Below, piece by piece: positions 7,039-12,397 of a DNA stretch of 12,397 nt. The position numbers were made by a program, and so were the translations under genes. The DNA is from Planctomycetaceae bacterium (GTDB taxonomy: Bacteria; Planctomycetota; Planctomycetia; Isosphaerales; Isosphaeraceae), in the NCBI GenBank assembly GCA_019232645.1, contig JAFANO010000551.1:1-12397 (forward strand), read 5' to 3'. Each line of letters starts with the position of its first letter. Positions within the stretch are counted from its first letter, which is position 1. The notes under the pieces were generated by a model. The model made no database searches and was not told where the DNA came from. It worked only from the letters and a program-made list of their open reading frames with translations.

Positions 7039-7527
7039 TCACTCGCGCGAGGGTCTTCGCGGGGAGGCGGGTGTGGGCCCGGCAGCTCCAGCTCCCCCAC
7101 CCCGAGACTCAGGACAACCTTCACGGAGGCGAAAGGCCATCGGCAAGAGCTCAACGAGCGTGAAGATGCCCGCGCGATCGACGACGATCGGGGTCTCGGG
7201 GCCGGCGAACTCCGCGAGGACCTGGCGGCAGGCGCCGCAGGGCATTGCCAGGGAGGGGTCGGCGCCTTCGGGGATGTCGGCGCATGAGATGGCCACGGCC
7301 TCGATCCGGCTCGCCCCGGCCAGGACCGCGGCGAACGCCGCGGTCCGCTCGGCGCAGATGGTCAGGCCATACGAGGCATTCTCGACATTCGCCCCGGTGA
7401 AGACCCGCCCCCCCGCCCGAACCGCCGCCCCCACGTGGAACTTCGAGTAGGGGCAATAGGCCGACCGGCTCGCCGCGCGGGCGGCTTTCAGCAGTTCATC
7501 GAGGGGTCCGGGCTTGGATCCGGGCAT
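7039..7527 (-). CDS. cdd: Cytidine deaminase
   Basis: 162 residues. It hydrolyses cytidine and deoxycytidine to uridine and deoxyuridine in pyrimidine salvage. The family signature is complete: AYCPYSKFHVGAA (23-35), NVENASYG (47-54), CAE at 58-60 (zinc ligand Cys58 and proton-shuttle Glu60) and PCGAC at 96-100 (zinc ligands Cys97 and Cys100). The usual homotetrameric enzyme ends near LLPMAF (about residue 132). This one continues for 30 residues rich in Gly, Pro, Arg and Ser, with no recognisable domain. The three Cys ligands point to the tetrameric class. ATG 7527 gives the normal distance to the motifs, with only a weak Shine-Dalgarno. Confidence 0.95.
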   Translation of the reverse strand: MPGSKPGPLDELLKAARAASRSAYCPYSKFHVGAAVRAGGRVFTGANVENASYGLTICAERTAAFAAVLAGASRIEAVAISCADIPEGADPSLAMPCGACRQVLAEFAGPETPIVVDRAGIFTLVELLPMAFRLREGCPESRGGGAGAAGPTPASPRRPSRE

Positions 7528-7650
7528 GGCAGGGCACTCTCGGAAGGCAGGGGAGGACGTCGCCCGCGACGGCGAGCGACCCGATCGGCATTGTCGCCCC
7601 TTCAGGGCTCGCCGGCGACGGCCTGCCCCCCGACTCTCCCAACATCCAGG

Positions 7651-8376
7651 TCACTCGAACTGGCTGTCGAGCGGCTTGCCGTCCTTGATCTCGTCGTCGG
7701 GCGTATGCTCGACGAAGTGCCACGAGATCTGAGCGGCGACGACCTGGAGGAACCGGTTCTTGAAATGCGCCCGGCTGTTGGCCGACGTCTCGGGGATTGG
7801 CCCGCGGACCGGGAAGTTGGTGTCCTGGTAGTCGTCGTAGATCTTCTCCCCCTCCTTGGGCTGGTCGTAGAGCACCTTGCCCTTGCTGTTCTTGGGATGC
7901 GCCATCTCAAAGACCTGGATGTGCGTCTTGGCGACCCCTTCGAGCAGCCCGGGGCTGGACGGGCTCGCGACCTGGAACGATTCGACCTCGAGAAAGATCG
8001 CCATGTCGGCCTCGAACGCCTTGGCGGCCTCGGATGGGTCGGACCAGCTCGGATGGCCCTCGATCCATTCCCAGACCTTGTCGGGGTTGACAACGTCGAT
8101 CCTCTTGACGTTCTTGCGCAGGCTTGTGACGAGCGCGCGGGCGAGCTCGCGGTCGATGGCCTGGAAATCGCCCTGCGTGCCGGTGACGGCGTGGGCGAGC
8201 ACGACGACCCGCTTGCCCTTGAGCGACGGCCCCGGCGGGGGGATCGTCGGCTCGAAGGGCTGAAGGAAATAGAGCAGGGTCCGGGGATCACAGCCGGCCG
8301 TCGCCAGCAGCCCAACGGCGGCGATCACGATCAAGGCGGCGGCGCGTCGCGTCCTTGCGGGCGGCCGAGGGGTCAT
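7651..8376 (-). CDS. Conserved-looking lipoprotein of unknown function
   Basis: 241 residues. An Arg-rich N-terminus and hydrophobic segment end at a lipobox-like TAGC with Cys29 as the lipidation site. A proline-rich linker (PFEPTIPPPGP, 40-50) precedes a mixed alpha/beta domain: strand KRVVVLAHA, helix IDRELARALVTSLRK, strand RIDVVNP, helix, then ADMAIFLEVESFQV. This order resembles small periplasmic domains such as those of CsgG- or LpoB-like lipoproteins, but the resemblance is only in secondary-structure pattern and no family is claimed. It starts three bases after the DUF2752 gene and is very likely co-transcribed and translationally coupled with it. Confidence 0.75.
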   Translation of the reverse strand: MTPRPPARTRRAAALIVIAAVGLLATAGCDPRTLLYFLQPFEPTIPPPGPSLKGKRVVVLAHAVTGTQGDFQAIDRELARALVTSLRKNVKRIDVVNPDKVWEWIEGHPSWSDPSEAAKAFEADMAIFLEVESFQVASPSSPGLLEGVAKTHIQVFEMAHPKNSKGKVLYDQPKEGEKIYDDYQDTNFPVRGPIPETSANSRAHFKNRFLQVVAAQISWHFVEHTPDDEIKDGKPLDSQFE

Positions 8377-8379
8377 CTT

Positions 8380-8826
8380 CTACGCCCTCCCGAGAATCAG
8401 GCGAAGGGTCCAGGACACCAGGCTCAGCGCCACGGTGGCCACCACCAGGCCGATCAGGGGCCGGTCGAGCGACCGGAACCCGGGCGGCCGTCCCCGCGCC
8501 GCCCCCGCGAGCAGCCAAGGGATCAGCGCGACACACGTCAGGGCCAGCACGCTTCCGGCGGGATTGGCCCGCCACGAGCGATCGAACCGGCCCCGAGCGA
8601 ACCAGGCGAATGACGTCGTCATCCCGCAAGTCGGGCAGGGATGACCCGTCACCAAGGCGAACGCGCAGGGGGCCAGCCCGAGTTGCGTGTGCGTCCCGAA
8701 GCCCCGGGGGTCCGGCTCGAGCTGGCGGGCCACACCCAGGACTCCGACCAACCCCAGCGCCGCCAGGACCAGGGCGCGGCGGGTCGGCCATCCCAACGTC
8801 CTCTCGAATTCCTGACGCGAAGTCAT
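8380..8826 (-). CDS. DUF2752 family membrane protein
   Basis: 148 residues. DUF2752 proteins are small, uncharacterised membrane proteins marked by a Cys-x-x-Cys-Gly motif, seen here as HPCPTCGMTTSF (62-73). Hydrophobic segments at about 16-33, 90-110 and 122-145 are likely membrane helices, with the Cys motif between the first two. The ATG at 8826 lies at the edge of the PilZ relict on the other strand, leaving almost no spacer. The three-base gap to the downstream lipoprotein suggests the two act at the same membrane, but the function is unknown. Confidence 0.85.
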   Translation of the reverse strand: MTSRQEFERTLGWPTRRALVLAALGLVGVLGVARQLEPDPRGFGTHTQLGLAPCAFALVTGHPCPTCGMTTSFAWFARGRFDRSWRANPAGSVLALTCVALIPWLLAGAARGRPPGFRSLDRPLIGLVVATVALSLVSWTLRLILGRA

Positions 8827-9182
8827 GATGTGGCGATCATCAATCGAGGTGATCCCGGGACGGGTGGCGACACCTTACCCCGACACCCCGGACAAGACAA
8901 GGCCAGGCCACTCAGACTCCAAGTCCACTGCCCGAATGATCAACATCAGCGAGGGCGGTGCCCTGCTCGATGTCGAGAGCGCGCCGCCGCTGCATCAGGC
9001 CGACTGGTGCCGCCTGAAGGGGCCTGCGCCGACCGATTGGATCAAGGCGAGGGTCGTCCGGCATGGCGGATTCCGGCAGGTTACCCCTGGCGTTCCTGTC
9101 CTCGTGGCCGTTCGACTTCACCCTGGCGGCCACCCAGGGCATCAACTTCGACGCCCTCTATCACGACGCGGGATGGCGGTGA
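8825..9182 (+). pseudogene. PilZ-domain protein relict (frameshifted)
   Basis: Frame 2 encodes a PilZ-like segment with ARMINISEGGALLDVES, containing the NxSxxG core of the cyclic-di-GMP-binding fold, continuing to DWIKARVVRHGG (about 8927-9069). The expected C-terminal part then appears in frame 3: LPLAFLSSWPFDF and AATQGINFDALYHDAGWR, ending at TGA 9180-9182. It resembles the end of small PilZ proteins of planctomycetes. The frame change lies at about 9060-9090, so one base is missing or two are extra. The N-terminal PilZ Arg-rich motif is not evident, and the putative ATG overlaps the divergent DUF2752 start. The cause could be decay or a sequencing error. Confidence 0.6.
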
Positions 9183-9190
9183 GGAGGAGT

Positions 9191-9536
9191 GTCAGATACC
9201 CACCCCTCAAGGGTGTGGGCTTGCCAGTAGTCTCCGATGGCTTACGAGGTCCATCTTCCACGACTCCGACACGAGGCCGTCTGACGCGACATCCCTGCCT
9301 TTCGGCCCGGTCACAAGCGTCTCGACTGAGAGCTGTTGCTCCCGAGGGGAGTGCCTTGAGAGACTCGTGCTTTCGTAGAGGCCACGCTTTTCCGGAAGGG
9401 CCATTCCCCTTCCAACCCGGCATCCTCGTTGCCCAGCGTAGTTCCGATGACTCAACGGGACAGCGTTGTACAAGGATCTCGCCGAGGTCTCACGCGATTC
9501 CTCCCACCCCTGAAGGGGGTGGGCTTCCTCGCTAGT
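9191..9536 (-). ncRNA. HEARO / IscB-type omega RNA-like solo element
   Basis: An approximately 345-bp non-coding block lies between two near-identical hairpins: CCCACCCC...GGGGTGGG at 9503-9523 and CCCAC...GTGGG at 9199-9219, each followed on the plus strand by CTT. Such subterminal hairpins in one orientation are typical of IS200/IS605-superfamily ends. Read on the minus strand the order is hairpin, TGAGAC, GGAACT, GCAACGAGGATGCC, GTTGG, a GGAAGGG/CCCTTCC hairpin (9394-9413), and GGGCCGAAAGG near the 3' side. This resembles the conserved blocks of HEARO RNAs, the omega RNAs of IscB, as I recall them. No IscB or TnpB gene is present, so it would be non-autonomous. Exact ends are uncertain, and a tnpB 3' remnant is the alternative. 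Confidence 0.5.
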
Positions 9537-9581
9537 TTTTTGTGACCTCGGCGCACTGCGACCGGGAGGGTCACCGAGGTC
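9480..9581. repeat. Competing inverted repeats at the element edge
   Basis: GACCTCGGCG at 9544-9553 is perfectly complementary to CGCCGAGGTC at 9480-9489, enclosing the element's left-end hairpin. Its first eight bases can instead pair with CCGAGGTC at 9574-9581, around a nested GACC/GGTC stem. The two pairings exclude each other. One arm lies inside the omega RNA-like element and two lie in flanking DNA, just after the DUF374 gene stop on the minus strand. Confidence 0.55.
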
Positions 9582-9591
9582 GAGCCGCCGA

Positions 9592-10257
9592 TCAGAGCTG
9601 CTCGACCCAAGCCTCGGCTTCACGCATGGCCGCCTGCATCCGGCGTTCGACTTCCAGGCGGCATGCCTCGATCGTGTCGCGGTCGGCGTCGGGGGGGACG
9701 CTCACGGCCTCGGGCACGACGCAGGCCGCGGCGCGGAACGGCCGGGGCACGGCGAAGCGGTCCCAGCTCCTGGCCCGCCTGGGGCCTCGGAACGCCATCC
9801 CCGCGCCGACGATCGGCAGCCCGGTCCGGCTCGACAGGTAGGCCAGGCCCTGGTGGACGTGCCGCCGAGGCCCCTTGGGGCCGTCGGGGGTGACGCACAG
9901 GTGGCCCCGATCGACCCGCTGCGCCATCTCGCGCAACGCCCTGGCCCCGCCCCGGGTCGTCGAGCCCCGGACGACCCCGAAGCCCAGCCTCCGGACGACC
10001 TGCGTGATCAGTTCGCCGTCGCGGTGGTCGCTGATCAGGATTTGCATCTCGGGCCAGGCCCAGAAATACGCCGGGAAGAGCATCACCTCGTGGAAGAAGG
10101 CGTAAATGTAGCGTCGCCCGGTCCGCCGCGCCACTTCGGGGTTGACCATCGGGTCGGCGTATCGGAAGTGGAACCGGCACGTCCCCACGAGGCAACGGAC
10201 CATCCACGCCCCCGTGACGCCGACGGCGCGGACCAAGAGCGGGTGCTGGATCTTCAT
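9592..10257 (-). CDS. DUF374 lysophospholipid acyltransferase-family protein
   Basis: 221 residues, nearly all one LPLAT-type DUF374 domain. Visible motifs are FFHEVMLFP with the likely catalytic His56, ILISDHRDGELI (73-84), GSTTRGGARALREM (98-111) and the strongly conserved TPDGPKGPRR (123-132). Family members are membrane-associated acyltransferases related to PlsC and thought to act in lipid or lipid A-type synthesis; the acceptor is not predictable here. The N-terminal hydrophobic part (about 8-27) may be membrane-embedded. ATG 10257 has GGGAGG five bases upstream. The gene is divergent from efp, with 319 bases between the starts. Confidence 0.9.
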   Translation of the reverse strand: MKIQHPLLVRAVGVTGAWMVRCLVGTCRFHFRYADPMVNPEVARRTGRRYIYAFFHEVMLFPAYFWAWPEMQILISDHRDGELITQVVRRLGFGVVRGSTTRGGARALREMAQRVDRGHLCVTPDGPKGPRRHVHQGLAYLSSRTGLPIVGAGMAFRGPRRARSWDRFAVPRPFRAAACVVPEAVSVPPDADRDTIEACRLEVERRMQAAMREAEAWVEQL

Positions 10258-10576
10258 GGCCCCTCCCTGGCCTGTCCCGGTGCCGGCCCGTCAGCCCGTC
10301 CCCTCGGGTCGGGCCGCCTCCCGGTTCATCGCATGGGGCGATCTTATACATCCGGCCGCGATCCGCTTCCAGCGCGAAAGCGCGGTCCACTTCGCACGCG
10401 CGACCGGCAAGTGATCTAGCCAGACGGACCCGCTTCGGGTACCTTCACGGATAGTCACTGCACTACAGTCGCGGCGGAAGTCTGCGCCCGTACTGTCATC
10501 CCGCCCGGCGCGAGGGCCGGGCTGGAGAGGAATTCAGACGGCTCCGCACGCAATCCCGGGGGCAACACGCACCGCC
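10258..10576. promoter_or_regulatory. Divergent intergenic region (DUF374 gene / efp)
   Basis: This 319-base stretch carries the control regions of both genes and no supported ORF. On the minus strand TATAAG at 10348-10343 is a possible -10 for the DUF374 gene, about 86 bases before its ATG; its -35 (TGGAAG, 17-base spacer) is weak. On the plus side there is a short ACCCG/CGGGT hairpin near 10428-10440 and a stronger hairpin at 10503-10522 before efp. Confidence 0.4.
10503..10522 (+). other. GC-rich hairpin in the efp leader
   Basis: GCCCGGC (10503-10509) and GCCGGGC (10516-10522) form a perfect 7-bp stem with a 6-base loop, 54 bases before the efp ATG. It may be a leader structure affecting efp expression; no T tract follows. 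Confidence 0.45.
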
Positions 10577-11140
10577 ATGATGATCAAGGCCACCGACATC
10601 CGCCGAGGGATGGTGATCACGATCGAAGGGACCAACTACGTTGTGGTCGATTTTGCCCACCACACCCCCGGCAACCTCCGCGCCAAAGTCCAGACCAAGC
10701 TCCGCAACATGAACACCGGCACCCTCATCGACAAGCGGCTCCGCTCCGTCGATGAAGTCGAGGTGCCCTATGTCGAGACCAAGGAGTACGAGTACCTCTA
10801 CTCCTCGGGCGACGAGCACGTCTTCATGGACACCGAGACCTTCGACCAGCTCAGCTTCCCCCCCGAGGTCCTGGGCACGGCGATGCAGTACATCCTGCCG
10901 AATCACAAGGTCCAGGTGATGTTCGTCGACAACAAGCCGGTCTCGGTCGACGTCCCCGCCTCGATCGACCTCACCGTGGTCGACACCCCTCCCTCGATCA
11001 AGGGGGCGACCGCGACCAACCAGTACAAGGAAGCGACCTTGGAGAACGGCCTGAAGGTCCAGGTCCCCCCATTCATCGGCCCCGGAGAGAAGGTCCGGAT
11101 CGATACCCGAACGGGCGAATATATCGAGCGGGTCAAATAA
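10577..11140 (+). CDS. efp: Elongation factor P
   Basis: 187 residues, the normal EF-P length. EF-P binds next to the ribosomal P site and relieves stalling at consecutive prolines. The three beta-barrel domains are visible: the KOW-like N-terminal domain (about 1-65), the central OB domain with TKEYEYLYSSGDEHVFMDTETF, and the C-terminal OB domain ending GEKVRIDTRTGEYIERVK. The tip of domain I, where E. coli has PGKG with the modified Lys34, reads TPGNLRA: the equivalent residue is Asn33. This form therefore cannot carry the known Lys or Arg modifications at that position. ATG 10577 was chosen; Met2 at 10580 is equally possible. Shine-Dalgarno is poor. Confidence 0.97.
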   Translation: MMIKATDIRRGMVITIEGTNYVVVDFAHHTPGNLRAKVQTKLRNMNTGTLIDKRLRSVDEVEVPYVETKEYEYLYSSGDEHVFMDTETFDQLSFPPEVLGTAMQYILPNHKVQVMFVDNKPVSVDVPASIDLTVVDTPPSIKGATATNQYKEATLENGLKVQVPPFIGPGEKVRIDTRTGEYIERVK

Positions 11141-11377
11141 TACGACGCATTCCAGAGATTTTGTGTTCTCTGTCCGATGTGAAACTTCGGATTTCGAAAT
11201 CAGGAACATTTCGGATCGGCTCTTCCTGGGTTTCGGGGACCTAATATTCACCCTATGTCCGTCATAAATCTTTGAAATTGAAAAGGTTAAGCTGGAGGGC
11301 AAGGTTACTCGCTTCCTCCGCCACGAATCCGTGTCTATTGATAACTTAAGATAAATAGCGAGAGCACACGGATTATA

Positions 11378-11435
11378 GATTTCAGATTTGAAATTTCAAA
11401 TCTGAAATGTGAAATTTCAAATCTGAAATTTCAAA
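11378..11435. repeat. AT-rich palindromic intergenic repeat, copy 2
   Basis: A perfect 30-bp inverted repeat spans 11379-11408: ATTTCAGATTTGAAA is followed directly by its reverse complement. The 19-base unit GAAATTTCAAATCTGAAAT at 11390-11408 is repeated at 11411-11429, a 21-base period. It shares ATTTCAAA/TTTGAAAT units with the block at 5976-6069, so both probably belong to one dispersed family. Confidence 0.85.
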
Positions 11436-11554
11436 ACGACAGACCAGGTGCGCGAAATCCCTCGAACCAGGACAAGTCGCGTACTCTGGCGGTTGCGACC
11501 ACCCCACCTGCCCTCGCCCCTCGGCTTCCGAGGGGATCCAGGGCACCGCGTTCG

Positions 11555-11565
11555 GGAGGATCGTC
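11555..11565 (+). promoter_or_regulatory. Ribosome-binding site that supports a GTG start
   Basis: GGAGGA (11555-11560) lies five bases before GTG 11566. It is the strongest Shine-Dalgarno in the window and fixes the non-ATG start of the SGNH hydrolase gene. Confidence 0.7.
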
Positions 11566-12162
11566 GTGGAGTGGTATGAAGACGAGGTCCGGTCCATGGA
11601 GCGGACGCGCGATGCCGCCCCTCCACCGCCTGGCTCCGTCGCCTTCTACGGCGGCTCCTCGATCCGGCTTTGGAGCACCCTCGCCGCCGACTTCTTGGGC
11701 GTCGACGTCATGAACATCGGCTTCGGCGGAGCGACCCTGGAGTCCTGCGTCTACTTCTTTGACCGCCTGGTAGCCCCGACGCGGCCGCGCTCGCTCGTCG
11801 TCTATGCCGGCGACAACGACCTGGGGGATGGACGGTCGCCCGAGGACGTGCTCGCGTCGTTCCGAGCCCTGCTGCGGAAGGTCCCGGGGCGCGTCGGCCC
11901 GATCCCCTTCACCTTCCTCTCGATCAAGCCGAGCCCGGCGCGGTGGTACCTCGATGAGCGGATCCGCCGCGCCAACACGATGGTCCGCGCCGAGCTCGAC
12001 GGCCGGTCGTGGTGCCATTATCTCGACCTCTATCCGAAGATGATCGACGGCGACGGCCGGCCCCGGCCCGAGCTCTACGTGGAGGATGGGCTCCATCTCA
12101 GCCCCACGGGCTATCGCCTCTGGGCCGAAATCCTCTCCTCGCACTCCGCCACGATTTATTAA
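11566..12162 (+). CDS. SGNH/GDSL-family hydrolase
   Basis: 198 residues without a signal peptide, so probably cytoplasmic. The SGNH blocks are present: block I FYGGSSIRLW with the likely nucleophile Ser32, block II NIGFGGATLE with Gly55, block III GDND with Asn84, and block V VEDGLHLSPTGY with Asp174 and His177 completing the triad. These enzymes hydrolyse esters of lipids or acetylated sugars; the substrate here is unknown. GTG 11566 is chosen for its strong ribosome site. The gene lies upstream of an esterase gene on the same strand, with 173 bases between them; whether they share a transcript is not clear. Confidence 0.9.
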   Translation: MEWYEDEVRSMERTRDAAPPPPGSVAFYGGSSIRLWSTLAADFLGVDVMNIGFGGATLESCVYFFDRLVAPTRPRSLVVYAGDNDLGDGRSPEDVLASFRALLRKVPGRVGPIPFTFLSIKPSPARWYLDERIRRANTMVRAELDGRSWCHYLDLYPKMIDGDGRPRPELYVEDGLHLSPTGYRLWAEILSSHSATIY

Positions 12163-12335
12163 CACGCCCTTCAACAGTGCTTCGAGGGGGAATGCTAGCC
12201 TCTCCTCTCGGAGGCCGGTCCCGATCGACGTCCGTCCCCCTCGCGACGAACGTGCCCGGGGACCGTTGCCCTCACGCCAGGCCCTTTCCTCGTCGAGAAG
12301 GGATTCGGGTCGCGCTCCGGGTGCGAACGTCGTCC

Positions 12336-12397
12336 ATGAACCGGGAATACCATAAGTGGTTCAGCCCGAACCTCGGGCGCGACATGGAGCTGCTCGT
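12336..12397 (+). CDS. N-terminus of a putative alpha/beta-hydrolase esterase (partial)
   Basis: ATG 12336 opens a frame that runs off the right edge after 20 full codons. The start MNREYHKWFSPNLGRDMELL matches what I recall of the opening of a bacterial esterase-family (alpha/beta-hydrolase) protein common in planctomycetes and other phyla, in which GRDMELL is followed by a conserved hydrophobic strand. The catalytic residues lie outside the window. The assignment therefore rests on a short N-terminal resemblance only. Confidence 0.6.
   Translation, partial: MNREYHKWFSPNLGRDMELL

Larger units (their letters stand above)
11141..11565 (+). other. Intergenic stretch between efp and the SGNH hydrolase gene
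   Basis: No gene is supported. After the efp stop there is a 6-bp hairpin CAGAGA/TCTCTG (11153-11172) without a T run, a possible weak terminator. A 12-base palindrome, GATTTCGAAATC, lies at 11190-11201. The AT-rich repeat at 11378-11435 follows. The stretch from about 11150 to 11440 is markedly AT-rich for this genome and could hold the promoter of the downstream gene, but no convincing box pair was found. Confidence 0.5.

Noticed and set aside
7435..8613. A 392-codon open frame on the plus strand
   Set aside because: It spans three minus-strand genes (cdd, lipoprotein, DUF2752) antisense, is low in complexity and shows no domain.
9503..9541. Plus-strand intrinsic terminator (hairpin then T6)
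   Set aside because: The T run starts 12 bases after the stem instead of directly following it, and the hairpin is better explained as an element end matching the one at 9199-9219.
9207..9623. A 138-codon minus-strand frame through the hairpin element
   Set aside because: It overlaps the 3' end of the DUF374 gene and crosses both flank and element. Its translation has no zinc ribbon or catalytic DED/RuvC motif. A tnpB tail remains a minor alternative, but the sequence reads better as structured RNA.

Overview
The window looks like chromosomal DNA of a GC-rich planctomycete, probably near the Isosphaeraceae. This is inferred from protein content and style: a ThuA-domain protein with a twin-arginine-like N-terminus, a DUF374 acyltransferase, an EF-P whose loop reads PGNLRA instead of PGKG, a PilZ-type relict and many exported redox proteins and lipoproteins. 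Many starts have weak Shine-Dalgarno sequences. No tRNA, rRNA, CRISPR array or prophage was seen.

Layout. 2-190: 3' end of an unidentified gene (+). 639-1529: a soluble Ser/Thr kinase-like protein with an altered catalytic loop (+). It converges, one base apart, on a minus-strand translation cluster read rpmE > prfA > prmC (3932-1531): ribosomal protein L31, release factor 1 and the methyltransferase that modifies its GGQ glutamine. 5621-4098: two exported thioredoxin-fold proteins (-), probably one transcription unit driven by a near-consensus sigma70 promoter at 5878-5905 with a leader of about 250 nt. 5976-6069: an AT-rich palindromic repeat. 6873-6100: ThuA-like protein (-). 7527-7039: cytidine deaminase (-). 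8826-7651: a DUF2752 membrane protein followed three bases later by a lipoprotein (-).

8825-9591 is the most unusual part. It holds a frameshifted PilZ-domain relict (+), followed by a roughly 345-bp element bounded by two near-identical hairpins. Read on the minus strand, its interior resembles a HEARO / IscB-type omega RNA, with no nuclease gene present. It could be a solo, non-autonomous obligate mobile element-guided RNA. Beside it are mutually exclusive inverted repeats.

10257-9592: DUF374 acyltransferase (-), divergent from efp (10577-11140, +). Then a 425-bp gap holding a second AT-rich palindromic repeat, an SGNH hydrolase (11566-12162, +) and the first 20 codons of an alpha/beta-hydrolase esterase (12336 to the end, +).

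Functionally, rpmE-prfA-prmC and efp serve translation. The thioredoxin-fold pair probably acts in envelope redox chemistry. The remaining genes are single metabolic or envelope genes. All family calls come from reading translated motifs by eye; no database search was run.
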